Source: Taxillus chinensis (taxonomy: Eukaryota; Streptophyta; Magnoliopsida; Santalales; Loranthaceae). From it: a stretch of 64,000 bases of DNA. A program made the translations under genes and the position numbers. Location of the stretch: contig CM042092.1 in assembly GCA_023512835.1 (NCBI GenBank), positions 3,926,793 to 3,990,792 on the forward strand. Direction: 5' to 3'. The notes beneath the pieces were generated by a model. That model did no database searches. It saw only the letters and a program-made list of their open reading frames with translations, and was not told where the DNA came from. Below are positions 24,501 to 35,530 of the stretch, in pieces. How positions within the stretch are numbered: the stretch's first letter is position 1; the number at the start of each line of letters is the position of its first letter.

Positions 24501-25408
24501 AGGCAGTGAGGGAAATGCTCAAGTCTGTTGCTGCTAAAGCTTTGTCTCCAATAGCAATCTGCGGAAAAGAAAATTTTGTGGTAATTGAGGAAGAAGATTA
24601 CATGGACGATGGGTCAACTATCCATCTTAAACTTTCAATCGACCTCAATCAAGGGGAAGCGTTTTTTGATTTTTCTGGGACCAGCCCCGAAGTTTTTGGG
24701 AATTGGAATGCACCAGAAGCTGTAACAGCTGCAGCAGTCATCTACTGCCTCCGTTGCTTAGTGAATGTTGATATTCCTCTTAATCAGGGTTGTTTAGCTC
24801 CTGTGAAAATCCATATTCCTGGAGGTTCATTCCTCTCCCCAAGCGATAAAGCTGCTGTGGTGGGAGGTAATGTTCTTACCTCTCAGAGAGTAACTGATGT
24901 TGTTCTCACTGCATTTCAGGCGTGTGCATGCTCTCAGGGTTGTATGAATAATCTCACTTTTGGAGACAACACCTTTGGTTATTATGAAACAATTGGAGGC
25001 GGGAGTGGGGCAGGCCCTGCCTGGGATGGGACTAGTGGAGTCCAGTGCCACATGACAAATACCCGGATGACTGACCCAGAGATTTTTGAACAGAGATATC
25101 CAGTACTTCTGCACAAATTTGGACTCAGGGAGAATAGTGGGGGAGCTGGGTTTCATAGAGGAGGAGATGGGCTTGTAAGGGAGATAGAGTTCCGGAAGCC
25201 AGTGGTGGTGAGCATTCTCTCAGAGCGGCGTGTCCATGCACCGAGGGGATTGGCAGGTGGGAGAGATGGGGCTCGTGGGGTGAACTACCTTATAACAAAG
25301 GATAAGCGGAGATTGAACCTTGGGGGTAAGAACTCAGTTGACGTGCAGGCTGGGGAAGTTCTTCAGATCTTTACCCCAGGTGGGGGTGGATGGGGTACTG
25401 CTCTTTGA
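21599..25408 (+). CDS. OXP1: 5-oxoprolinase (ATP-hydrolysing), intronless
   Basis: The cytosolic enzyme of glutathione turnover opens 5-oxoproline to L-glutamate using ATP. The product is 1269 aa, close to the plant family length. The first ATG is 21599; in-frame bases upstream start at a TTG (21587) and were left out because MGSASEERLRFCIDRGG begins like plant homologues. Domains in order: hydantoinase-A N-terminal part with IDRGGTFTDV (residues 13-22) and GTTVATNALLERKGE (about 82-96); hydantoinase-A core with the second nucleotide-binding motif FDMGGTSTDV (about 320-329); hydantoinase-B from about 740, with TNHPCAGGSHLPD near 823 and a glycine-rich GGGGWG at the C-terminus. It is one uninterrupted frame with no stops or frameshifts, so it is probably functional. 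AATAAA at 25504-25509 is a candidate poly(A) signal. Confidence 0.98.
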   Translation: MGSASEERLRFCIDRGGTFTDVYAEIPHQSEGRVMKLLSVDPSNYDDAPVEGIRRILEEYTGKEIPRTSKVPTDKIEWIRMGTTVATNALLERKGERIALCVTKGFRDLLQIGNQARPNIFDLTVSKPSNLYEEVIEIDERIELVLDNELGNPDSSASLVKGISGDLLRVVKPLDEETLRPSLKGLLEKGISCLAVVLMHSYMYPQHEMCVEKLALSLGFRQVSLSSVLSPMIRSVPRGLTASVDAYLTPVIKEYLKGFMSKFDEGLGNVNVLFMQSDGGLAPESRFSGHKAVLSGPAGGVVGYSQTLFGLETEKPLIGFDMGGTSTDVSRYAGCYEHVIETQIAGTIIQAPQLDICTVAAGGGSKLKFQFGAFRVGPESVGAHPGPVCYRKGGELAVTDANLILGFVIPEYFPSIFGSKENQPLDATASREAFKKLAEQINSYRKIQEPSAKDMTVEEIALGFVNVANETMCRPIRQLTEMKGHETRNHALACFGGAGPQHACAMARSLGMNEVLIHRFCGILSAYGMGLADVVEELQEPYSAVYGPESIVEAIRREAILLKQIKEKLRDQGFCEESITTETYMNLRYEGTDTAIMVKRQINEDGSGCNFAEEFVNMFQKEYGFKLQNRNILICDVRVRGRGFTNILKPQVLELASSAPKIEGHYKVYFEKGWYDTPLFKLENLGFGHVISGPAIVMNGNSTVIVELDCRAIITKYGNIKIEIESTLSTVKVIEEVADVVQLSIFNHRFMGIAEQMGRTLQRTSISTNIKERLDFSCALFGPNGGLVANAPHVPVHLGAMSSTVQWQLKYWGTNLNEGDVLVTNHPCAGGSHLPDITVVTPVFDNGKLVFFVASRGHHAEIGGITPGSMPPFSKSIWEEGAAIKAFKLVEKGVFQEEGIIKLLKFPSSDEPRRNIPGTRRLQDNLSDLHAQVAANQRGIFLIKELIMQYGLDTVQAYMTHVQKNAEEAVREMLKSVAAKALSPIAICGKENFVVIEEEDYMDDGSTIHLKLSIDLNQGEAFFDFSGTSPEVFGNWNAPEAVTAAAVIYCLRCLVNVDIPLNQGCLAPVKIHIPGGSFLSPSDKAAVVGGNVLTSQRVTDVVLTAFQACACSQGCMNNLTFGDNTFGYYETIGGGSGAGPAWDGTSGVQCHMTNTRMTDPEIFEQRYPVLLHKFGLRENSGGAGFHRGGDGLVREIEFRKPVVVSILSERRVHAPRGLAGGRDGARGVNYLITKDKRRLNLGGKNSVDVQAGEVLQIFTPGGGGWGTAL

Positions 25409-27100
25409 TTCATTTCTCTGGTTTAACTCTTCTGTAATGATTTTGGTCTCCAATATGGATTCCATTTTGTTGGTCAACATGGCTTCGGTGTTCCCTTTCT
25501 GGTAATAAATTGGGTTAATGATGAAACTTGTCCGTTCCTGTGTATATTGTTGTAAGAGATCTGTTGAAATGACACATATTTGGGCTTCAGGAGCTTGTAC
25601 CCATTTCATGGGAATTACTACGCGGTTCAAAATGCAGACAAACAACAAAGAAATATGGCCATCCCTGCAGGGCCAGCCCTGGGGTAGTATCTAAGTTACA
25701 TTTTGTGCCTTCCTATTAAATGGTTGCTTCTGGAAGGTAGCAAAAATCAGAAGGCTTCTAAAATTTTGAATAGTTCCTGTAAGCGTGTGGATAAATACCA
25801 GTACTGCACGCTACTGGCACTCTTGCTGCATTACTGTCTTCTTACTTTCTTGTGCAAAATAAGTCTCACTGGCGTAAAATGTGAAGGCTTGACTGCTCTT
25901 TTTCCATGTTTGAACCAGCTTTTACTTGTACAATTTTATATTTCCATTAAGTTATAATGCAGTTCCAAAAGCTAAGTTTCCATTTTTTGATGAATGATGC
26001 ATGCAAATTTGTTTACGGGGATTCAAGAGCTATGTGAAGCTGGACACCTCAACCCTCCCTGATCATTTATCTCCAATGGTCTGGTATGAACTTGTAGGGA
26101 CCTTGGATTGTTAATCATCATGTAGATTTAGTAGGTGGAATGGATACAATCATTTCTCTCTGTTATATGTATTAAATCATTAATAATCATTGATGTGGGT
26201 AATGCTTTGATTTGCATGAAGACTGGTTTTGGTGTGAGAAAATCTTGGTGCGTGCACTCCGACTTGCTAACCGTTGATTTTGTTTTTAAGATCCAGATCA
26301 AGGGTCTGTAAGCTGGTGTACGCACACACTGGCTTAGATGTAAAACTGTTCTTTTGGTGCAGTTCAATTTCAAAATATTGTTAGGGTCTTCCGTGGCATG
26401 AGTTGTAATAATGGGTTTATTTTATTTATCAAAGTTTTTACATTTTTTTTAGTATGTTCCCCTTCAAACGTTTTAAAGTTATGGGTGTCAGTTTTTAAAT
26501 TTCAAAACCATCGGAAGTGCCGTACGCTGATCACATTATATTCATGTTTACAAAATTCCAGAATCGTGTGAAGTGCACTAAACTGATCAATATTATTCAT
26601 CATGCCCATGTTTACAGGCATATAAATTGATCACGCATGTGCAATTTTGACACGCATCTTAAGTAATTTCAAAAGCATTTGTCAGCATTTTAAAATCTAA
26701 AATCTCGTGCCCCTATAAAATGAAGTTTCATGGACTCTTTACTTTCAACGATGGTAAGAACAAAACCAACGTTGGATTGGTGATAATAATAGAGGTAAAA
26801 TAAATGAAAAGTAAATATAATAAGAACAAAATTATTTTTTTAATATTATTATTATTATAAATTAGATGAACGATAATAGCAAAATCAAGTAGAAATAAGG
26901 GAAGAACATCAAGATTTTACGTAGAAAACCCAAAATGAAAAAAATCACGAGCAGATAAATAAGAAATTTTACTATTTTATAGGAGTACAAAAGATGATTA
27001 TGTGGCTTATGACTCTCCTACCCTAATGATAGCTCTAGAGTCCTTTAAATATGGTATTACAAATAATTTTCAAATACCTTTTTTATTCCATTAGATAATA
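25409..27100. other. OXP1 3' UTR and intergenic DNA
   Basis: The OXP1 stop is followed by an AATAAA-bearing UTR (to roughly 25,530). Beyond it are short ORFs without domains. From 26,750 the DNA becomes A-rich and leads into the copia relic. Nothing else was identified. Confidence 0.5.
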
Positions 27101-27257
27101 TATAAAAATAATGAGTATTAAGAAAAAAGAAACAAAAAATTTGGGTCATAAATATATAAATCTCCACTTTGACACAAATTCTATTGGTACAGGCATAAGT
27201 TCCTAAAAATAGCAAAATATATTTCCACCTTTGCCACAAAATCTCAAAGGGTAACAA

Positions 27258-27421
27258 TCAACGAATACTGACCAAGTCTAAGTAATGCTCAAACTCGGCT
27301 ACTGAAAGTGGTTTTGTCATTATATCTGAAGGATTACGAAGAATGCTGATTTTGCTCACAACAACATCACTACGAGTAATGACGTCACACACAAAATAAT
27401 AACGAATATCAATATGTTTCA
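27258..27421 (-). pseudogene. Copia RNase H C-terminus (element 3)
   Basis: It encodes MKHIDIRYYF...NPSDIMTKPLSVAEFEHYLDL, the hallmark end of copia RNase H. The upstream 32 codons of the longer open frame (27422-27515) come from the inserted element and are not part of the gene. Confidence 0.9.
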
Positions 27422-29869
27422 TGTCACGCCCCCGAATTCCAGGGAACCCGGAACCGGGTACATGACTTTCCCTTGCCCGCACCCGATAGGTCAAGGGGTT
27501 GGTGACTAGCACCAATGGAGACTACACCACGGGTGCTGTCTCAAATATGCAACCCTGTACAGTCATACATCAAGGGTAATCCTGTACTTTCTCATATATC
27601 ATCATGCATACAATGAGTCAAACAGTCATACAGACATCACATCATACAGTATGCAAATATAACTATCCACGGACCCATGTACGGGATACAACACATAATA
27701 AAATACAGAATACAGTACTGTATCATACATCAGAGTAGTAGGCACGTCCTCCTGGAAGAAAGTCCTCTACTAGTCTCGGGTCACACCTGAAAAGGGGGTA
27801 AACAACAAGTAGGGGTGAGCGACAAGCTCAGTAGGTGACCCCAAACTCCACATCATACAACACATATAAGTCTATACTATATGCTCGGTATACTCGTGTA
27901 CCGTGTAGTGTGCACAATCATCAGGACTCATCCTGCAAACAGACATCAGGACAGCCTGTTCACACAGGACAACTTGTCCATGATCCTCCATGGGATCCCA
28001 GCTCAGGGCACTCAGCCCTAGCTCCACGAGCTCAACGGCTCAACTCAGGCCTTAGCCTGTCCATAACGCAATATGCCCGGCCACAGTCGCCACACAGGCC
28101 TGCCATCGGTGCATATGCCTGCCACGTCAACCACATAGCACCATTGGTGCAACATGGTGAGAACCCAAACAAGTCACGGAGTCCATGCCCCAATACCTCA
28201 CACCAACATACTAACATTAGTATGGTATGTCATTCTCAACCTTTCCTTTAGAACTGTAGCCAGTCGTTACAAGTAAATCCTCAATCCTTGATTTATGAAG
28301 GAAGTAACCATATCAGCTATTTTCTTGAAATCAAAAGTCCCGGCATTGGGTTCCCATAGCATAACTAAGATAATCTGATTTTTGGGGATTTTTCTGAGAT
28401 GTCTAACCCCACTTTCCAAAAATTCACCACTACGAACTTTTGAGTTTTTCCGAGATTTTACACTAAAACCCAATTTTCACATTTTGAAAGAGTGGGAATT
28501 AATTTTTCTAGTATTTTTCTTTGAATCCAAATGGGGGGTATTTCGTTATTTACATAGTAACTTAAGTATAATACTTTCGGTATAGGTTACGGTGTAAATA
28601 GGTCCAGTCCAGTGTTGTTGCACTGCCTCGTAGCTTCAGGACTGCGACTCGTAGCGCGGAACTGCAGCGCGCCTCGGAGACTCGTAGCGGGAGCTGTGAC
28701 TCGTAGCTGCATAGCGCGCCTCGAAGACTCGAAGCGGGTCTTCGATTTTCGACCTACGAGGCTATGAACTTCGATCCTTCGGCTACGAACTTCGACCTTC
28801 GGACTATGGGTCTACGAATCTACGAACTATGAACCTTCAAACCTTCGAACTATGAACTACGAACCTACGAACTACGGGTCTACGAACTACGACCCTACGA
28901 CCCAGAACTTCGGATTTTCGTTAGTTCGACCCAGTAACGCGCCCAGGGTACTGTTCATCATCGTTTTTGCCTGTTCTTCGTCTGGAATCAACCCAGCAAC
29001 CCCCAGACACGCACAAACACGCATTCTACGCAACAGACTACGATATTTACCTTAACATGCGTCCAGAATGCCTCTAAATCGCACGGAAACAACAGAAACA
29101 CGCATTAAATTCCAGATTTCTAGAAATCTAGATCTAAACCCAAATTCCCATGGTTGACTTATCAACCCTCATGAAAAACACAATTAATTAACCCCAAAAT
29201 CACAGAAACATATATCCACAATGATATAAAATAGTTCTTAATCACAAATCTTATGCTTATAAACCATTAGATCTAACCCAAAATTGGTTTTCCCCAAATT
29301 CTAGGGTTCATGCTCAATAAATCATGATAAATTCGTGCATACCAAGCATAGAATCAAGATAAGAAGTTCAAGGACACCTACTTGAAGTGAATCTTTGAGT
29401 TCCACGAACACAAATCGCCCCAAATCGCCAAAGCCTCCAAGCTCTCTCTCTCAACGCACAAACGTGAAACGTAAAGTGAAAGCTTCCTCTTTTTCTTTTT
29501 TTCTTTCTGCTATTTATATTTCTGCCAGTCAACTGACCTAGTCAACCATTGACCCAGTCAATAATTGACCTCCCAACACAAAATTTGACCTTCAAGGCCC
29601 CGAACTCCAAATTGAGTCAAACTACAGTCAAAACGCTCAAAATGACGAGCACAACACTAAATAGATATTATTACACCCAAATGACCGCTCAAATGCAAAG
29701 TCAACCAATAAACCCCGAAAAGTCAACAATCGGGTCAAATGGGGCCCCGACTCGGAATCGGGCCCAAGTACAGTCAAAGTGCTCACATCGACAGCTACAC
29801 TACCGTCCAGATAGTTACATTCCCATAGAATGACTATCTCTCAAGACTACCCGAATACGAGTCTTTGCA
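27422..29869 (-). mobile_element. 'TGTCACGC' element, copy 2: 2448-bp TG...CA unit with TTTCA target duplication
   Basis: The unit begins TGTCACGCCCCCG and ends GAGTCTTTGCA. It is flanked by TTTCA at 27417-27421 and 29870-29874, a perfect 5-bp duplication inside the copia relic, as for an LTR retrotransposon or solo LTR. Minus-strand signals: AATATAAATA at 29511-29520, a GA-rich leader, a donor GTAGGT at about 29381, a long intron-like region, and a CTACTGAGCTT...GCTCACCCC tract followed by a pyrimidine-rich acceptor ending TTTTCAG at 27787. No polyprotein is present. It contains a field of CTACGAA-type short repeats (28620-28930). Confidence 0.75.
28620..28930. repeat. Degenerate short-repeat field (CTACGAA / CTCGAAG)
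   Basis: About 310 bp consists largely of variants of CTACGAA, CTTCGAA and CTCGTAGC in loose tandem. Examples are CTCGAAGACTCGAAG near 28721 and CTACGAACTACGGGTCTACG near 28865. It lies inside the TG...CA element. A similar field occurs at 62380-62930. Confidence 0.8.
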
Positions 29870-30480
29870 TTTCAATTTCTCATGATGGTTCTGTTTTATA
29901 CACTATGCAACTCTATTTTGTTACGGAGTATGAGGAACTGTCAAATGACGTTCAATTCCTTCCGACTTGCAAAATGTATTAAATTCATTTGAATAGAACT
30001 CCAAAACATTGTTCGTAAGAAGTCTCTTCATCTGTTTTCCTATTTGCTTTTCAATCATAATCTTTCAGTCATTGAAAGTAATAAATGAATTACTCTTTTG
30101 CTTCAAAAAGAATGTCTAAAGCATCTTAAATAAATTATCAATAATAGTCAGCATATAAACAACACTACCTTTAGAAGCCATTCTTGATAGCTTCCAAAGA
30201 TCAGAATGAATATAAACTAGAGTTCCTTTGGTTTTGTGAGTGCATTTCGTAAAATGGACTCTCTTTTGTTTATCAGAGATACAATGTTCACAAAACTAAA
30301 TATTGATGATATTTTTCCTTGTAATAAGTCCTCTTCTACTTAACTCAATCATTCCATGCTCACTTATATGGCCTAAGTTCATATGCCATAATTTATAAAT
30401 ATTAAAATTAGGCATTGAAGAAGAGGTTGCAATAACAACGGCTTTTTAAACTGTAGCACCCCATAAAACATATAACTGCC
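29870..30480 (-). pseudogene. Copia integrase remnant (element 3)
   Basis: Translated on the minus strand, broken frames give the zinc-binding part and core of a Tnt1-type integrase, with recognisable WKLSRMASKG, a DD-containing stretch and IERHLTVPHTP. The fragment ends near NRTIMR, where it is fused, across the insertion, to RNase H. Many stops are present. Confidence 0.65.
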
Positions 30481-30790
30481 TAACTCTCTTGTGACCTTTC
30501 ATCACCACAAGAAAACCCTTACTGATCTTAATCACTCTACCTTTACTGGTGAACTTGTACCCTTTAGAATCAAGAATACTTAATGAAATTAGATTTCTCT
30601 TCAATTATGGAATATATCAGTTAGAATAAGTTATCAAATAATAATTAGAATATTTTATTAGCATATTTGATTAGAATATTTGATTGATGTAATTAGCGTT
30701 GTTGATATTCTTAGATATTATACCTAAATTAGATTACAGGTAAGTTGTATATAATAAGGTTGTAATATTCAATATTATCATCAAGGAAAA

Positions 30791-30976
30791 TCATTTATTC
30801 ATGTGTTTTACTTTTCTATTATATCTCATATCTCCAAGTGTTCTGACCATATTATCATGCATTTTTATTTTGACTGTGTCAATGCCGATAACTTTGCAAG
30901 AGGCATTGTTCCCTATAATAACAATACCCGAGGACACAGTTTCATATGTTGAAAACCAGTCCCAATTGGGACACAT
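30791..30976 (-). pseudogene. Copia protease segment (element 3)
   Basis: The open frame encodes MCPNWDWFSTYE...GNNASCKVIGIDTVKIKM, the conserved stretch following the catalytic DSG of Tnt1-type copia proteases. A run to the N-terminal side (30977 onward) is frame-broken. Confidence 0.8.
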
Positions 30977-31764
30977 ATGAAACGTGCAACCAAAATCAAG
31001 GATCTACTCCTTGTATGCCTTGTGGTCATAATCGAAAATCACAAGAATATCTTCATCACTGTAAGTCTCCACTACATCAGCCTCACCAGATTTCTCTGGT
31101 TGTTTTCTAGCTCTTTTATTCTTATTTTATAACTTGTAACACAAAAATAATATGACCTTTCTTCTTATAATACTTGTAAAATTTATTATCTCTATTTGCA
31201 AATATCGATCTTTTCTTTTTATTACCCCCTAAATTAGGATTGCGTTCTCGTGACCTACCATGAACAACGAGACCTTTTGCTTAGGACTTAGAGCTAGAAC
31301 CACCAAGAATTTGCTTTATCTTCTTCATGCAAAAATAAAGTCTCGTAAACCTCATCAATAGTGAGTGTGTCACGACTATATAAAATAGTATCTCTAAAAG
31401 TTGAATATGAAGACATAATGAACATAACAATATTAACGTCAAATTCTCTACATCGTATTTAACTTCTATCGATTCTAAATTATAAATAATTTCTTTAAAT
31501 AGGACTAAATGATCTTTAAGAGATGTACCATCTGTTAAACGATGAGAATATAATCATTGCTTCAAATGCAACTTATTGGTCAAACTTTTCGTCATACAAA
31601 ACTACACTAACTTCAACTATAAGGCAAATACAGTTTTCTCATGCTACACATCCTGTAAAATCTAATTAGATAAATGTAGATGTATTTGAGACAAAGGCTT
31701 ATGATCTTTATAAAAATAATGAGCATGAAGAAAAAGAAAACAAAAAATTTAGGTCATAAATATA

Positions 31765-32149
31765 CAATTATTTTAAAAAAATGAAAAGTAAATTTAAAAT
31801 AAAGAACACTTTATAAAAATTTAAATGTAATATTTTTGTTATCACAAGAATAGAAGTCTAATTAATTATTTATTATTTATGGTGAAAGTAATAATAAAGG
31901 AGTATTACCGAATAGAGTTCTTTAAAAATAAAAAACTGCAATTTAAAATAAAGATAAAAATAAATTGATCTAAATAAAGATCAATTTTAGCTTCTGGATC
32001 ATATGAGATGAGTCGAAAGTTTACAAAAGTAACCATTGTTTTTTTAATTATAATATAATAAGCCATGAATTTGTCCACAAATATTTTTATGTATAATAAA
32101 AATAAAATTTTATTAATATATTATAGTCGTTGAATGAAAATAAATCAAT
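31765..32149. other. AT-rich spacer, putative promoter of the RRM gene
   Basis: The stretch lies between the copia relic and the first exon-like segment of the RRM gene. It is almost entirely A/T with several ATAATAAA and TATTAATATATTATA tracts near 32100-32125, compatible with a core promoter but not proof of one. Confidence 0.35.
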
Positions 32150-32355
32150 CAGTTGAGGGCTTCCAGTGAAAGCGCATCTCCAAACTCTGGCTCGACCGCT
32201 GCCGTCGTCGTCCCACTCCATCAAACTCCACTACTGCCGTCGCCGTCTCGCCAAAATCGAAGCCATACCAGACCCCCTTCGCTTGAATCCTACCACGTTG
32301 CTGTAACTTGAATCCGAGATCCTCCATCCTACCTACCTCTGTCTCGCTTTCTTCG
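32150..32355 (+). other. Putative 5' non-coding exon of the RRM-protein gene
   Basis: A GC- and CT-rich island in AT-rich DNA runs up to TTCTTCG|GTAAAATCG, a plausible splice donor at 32356. It is followed by T-rich, TTTTGCTATTT-repeating intron-like sequence. The first downstream acceptor-like site, TACTGTAG, is at 36289-36296, immediately before the ATG exon. Joining them gives a 5' UTR with a 3.9-kb intron. This is inference; RNA evidence is not available here. Confidence 0.45.
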
Positions 32356-32895
32356 GTAAAATCGCTTCCTTTCTCGTTTGTTCAGCTCATCTGTTTATCC
32401 ATCAATCAAGGTTCTTGGTATTTTGTTTTTTTGGTAGAGCTGGATCTTATATCTCGATTACGGTTTCATTTAGTTTCTGTGCTTTGATCAATTATGTATT
32501 TTGCTATTTTCGTTTATTTCGCTATTTTGCTATTTTGCTATTTAGTTTAGGTTCTTGGTATTTCGGTTTTATTTAGTTTAGGTTCTTGGCATTTTGCTAT
32601 TTTCGTTTATCCATCTGTTTGCTGATCATGTTAGAAATCAGAAATAACTTAAGGAAAGCATAGGAGATTGAAGAAAGACCATCTCATGTCATATTGATAA
32701 ACAAACGTGGCTTCTTATTGCCTTACATAACAACAACTGAAAACAGAAACTAACCATAGAACTGCCCACAGAAACTGCCCAGATCCTAATAACATGGGAG
32801 AACTAATTCAACAACTAACCCCAACCAAGTAAAGTATGTTTGACATAACAAATAAAAATCATCATTTCCTCCCTTAAACTGAATGCTACAAATAC

Positions 32896-34600
32896 TCAGT
32901 TTAAATCCAGCTGAGAACAAACTCCCAATAGCCTTTGCAGTTTGAAGAAAACATCCAGCCTGAGTGGTTTAGTCATCACGTCAGCCAACTGTTCTTGTGT
33001 TCCACAATGCACCAGCTCCACTGTACCAGCCTTGGTGAGCTCTCGGAAACGCACATCTATATGCTTACTATGGCCATGCATTATTGGGTTTTTGGGAGTT
33101 TGATTGCTGAACTACTATCACAAAGAATAATAGTTGATGACGCACCTTGATTCTGGTTCAGCTTTCCCAACACCCTTTTCAACCATACTGCTTGGCAAGT
33201 TGGCATGCACATGAAGTTGCAGATACTGCAGCATTAAAACTCTGCCTCTTTGGTAGATAGACTATCCCTTGGTTGTTTCCTTGAAGACAAGGAGACTGCT
33301 CCTGAACTCAATAAAAGAAGATAGCCTGAAGTACTTTTTCTGTCCTCCAAATCCCCATCCTAATCACTATCTGTATACATAGCAAGTTCATCATCTCCTC
33401 CCTTCTTATAGAAAATTCCAAACTCAGTTGCCTGTAAGTGAAGTTCAGTAGGATTCTTCATATATCTACTAATAAGACTCACCACAAATATCATGTCAGT
33501 TTGTGTAGCAGTTAGATGCATGAAAATGCACATGCCCAAAATCTCTTTATAGTAAGTCTTGTCCACCTTAACTCCATCTTCATCCTTCATGAGCTTAAAT
33601 ACTTCATCTCTTTATAGTATGAACAAAATTACTTTCATCCATTCCAAACCAATGTAGAACCTCCAAAGCTTATTTCTTTTGCCGGATAAAAATACCATCA
33701 GCTCTTTGCAAGGCTTCAAGACCAAGGAAATACTTCATCTTATGAAGTTTTGTCATATAAAACTCATGCTTCATGGAATTTGTAAACACGATAAACATCA
33801 ATTCATCATGACTAGAAAAAATGAGATCATCAACATAGTGACTTACGATTAATACTTTGCTGTTGTTGTTTGTCTTGATCAACAGAGTATGTTCATAGTC
33901 ACACTTCTCAAATTCTTTTTTCATGAAATAGGTCTCTATACGACTATACCAAGCACATGTTGCTTGTTTAAGCCCATAAAGTGTTTTTTTTTAACTTATA
34001 AACTTTTTGTTCATCCCCCTTTTGCACATAACCACAAAGTTGCTCCACAAAAATGGCCTCATTCAACTCACCATGTAAAAATGCAGACATCACATCTAAT
34101 TGATAAGTAGTCATCCCTTTTGAGTTGCAAGTGCTGCCACCAATCAAATTGTCTCCATGCATGCCACAGAGGCAAATGTATAGTCTATCCCATGCTGGTG
34201 AGAATATCCTTTCGCTGCAAGCCTAGCCATGTATTTATCCACTTCTTCATTTTCATTAAACTTGGTCTTATATATCCATTTCACTCCTACCTTCTTTGTT
34301 TCTTTAGGTAACTCCATCAATTCTCATGTACCATTGTTTTTGTTGCTTCCATTTCTACATCTATGGCTTTCCTTCACTTCTCACTAGTCGCAACATCTTC
34401 AAAATGAATAGGATCAGTAGTTGCAAACATGGCCAAACAAGCTGCATTATCTTCTTTATAAATGCCTTCCCCTGTATTGTAGTCTTTCATCCATATTAGA
34501 GGTCTTATATTCCTCCACACATTCGAGCTAGGATAGGTTTCAGAAGAAAAATACTCTTCGGTTGCATGTATAATTGCATCCTCTGCTGCGACATTCACAG
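32896..34600 (-). pseudogene. Copia RT-RNase H remnant (element 2)
   Basis: On the minus strand the pieces run: linker (34374-34598, ESDHEAP...TEEYFSSETYP), RT start and YQLDVMSAFLHGELNE (33968-34162), the RT catalytic box HYVDDLIFSS with KMKYFLGLE (33670-33924), TQTDMIFVVSLISRYM (33360-33590) and RNase H ending HIDVRFRELTK...LADVMTKPL (32896-33150). The YVDD box is intact, but several stops and frame changes interrupt the polyprotein. Confidence 0.9.
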
Positions 34601-34639
34601 GAGCTTCATGGTCAGATTCAGCTGTGGCTGTAATATTTT

Positions 34640-34905
34640 CAGATTCAATATTTTTAATATATAGATTCTAAACTTATTAATTTTAAAATTAAAGTTTACA
34701 AATATAAACTTTAAATACTGTTTTAAAATTTAAATTTTAAAAGATATTTAACAAAAATAAATTTATCATATTTATTTAGAAGAAAAAACACGGACCGGTC
34801 CACAAACCAGTTAATTTTTGATTTATTAAAAATGCGGGTTTAAACGGATCATCCTGTTTAGGCCCGTTCCACAACAGATTGGACCGTTTTACATCCCTAC
34901 CCGTA
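34640..34905. mobile_element. Short insertion inside copia element 2 (TAGGGATGTAAA-ended)
   Basis: The copia coding order jumps from linker to gag across this AT-rich stretch. Its right edge, read on the minus strand, is TAGGGATGTAAAACGGTCC, a common end of small plant hAT-type elements. The left edge could not be fixed, so the size is approximate. Confidence 0.4.
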
Positions 34906-35530
34906 CATTGTTCATGCACAAGAAGGCTACTCTGCAACTCATCAATGGTTAATGTGTCTATATCCTTAGACTCCTTGATGGTACACACTACACACAACAT
35001 AATCAAAATTTGAAGTCATGGATCTCAATTTTTTTTTCAACCACATCACCTTCTCTGAGCTCCCTTGTCATCACCATTTGCTTTCTTCTTGTTGGCTATG
35101 TTAAGAGTTCATGCAAAGTACTCATTTACAGATTCTCCTTTCTTCATGTGTAGAACTTCAAAATCCTTTTTGAGAGTTTGTAAGTGAGCATGCTTTACAC
35201 GTGTTGTACCTTGATACTTTTGCTTCAAAGAGTCCCATATACTCTTTGTTGTGTCCTTGTTGAGGATTGTCTCCAGGACTGAACGATCTATTGCTTGAAA
35301 TAGATAGTTCTTTGCTTTCAAATCTTTCAACTTTTGATCTTCAATGCTCTTCCTCTGAACAGTTGTAAGACCCCTTGCTGCTGTAGGAATCCCATTCTCC
35401 ACCAAGCCCCTGAATTCCTGTGAACGTTAGAAGTTTTACATGAGCATTGCCCAATGATCATAATGCCCATCAAATTTTGGAACTGCTGGCTGTACAAAGG
35501 ATCTGTCATGACTGCAAGGTAGAAGACTGC
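34906..35530 (-). pseudogene. Copia gag remnant (element 2)
   Basis: 35109-35405 encodes the conserved gag core (DLKAKNYLFQAIDRSVLETI...TKSIWDSLKQKYQG and VKHAHLQTLKKDFEVLHMKKGESVNEYF). 34776-35006 continues with DTLTIDELQSSLLVHEQ. No zinc knuckle was found downstream. Confidence 0.88.

Larger units (their letters stand above)
27101..31764 (-). mobile_element. Ty1/copia relic (element 3), minus orientation, split by a later insertion
   Basis: From right to left on the minus strand it holds a gag remnant (about 31300-31690; TKSLTNKLHLKQ and TLTIDEVYETL in broken frames), protease (30791-30976) and integrase (about 29880-30480). After the 27422-29869 insertion comes an RNase H tail (27258-27421). 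A 56-57-bp near-identical segment lies at both ends (27101-27157 and 31709-31764; TATAAAAATAATGAG...GGTCATAAATATA). The reverse transcriptase is absent, so this element was already deleted before the insertion. No complete LTRs were found. Confidence 0.8.
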
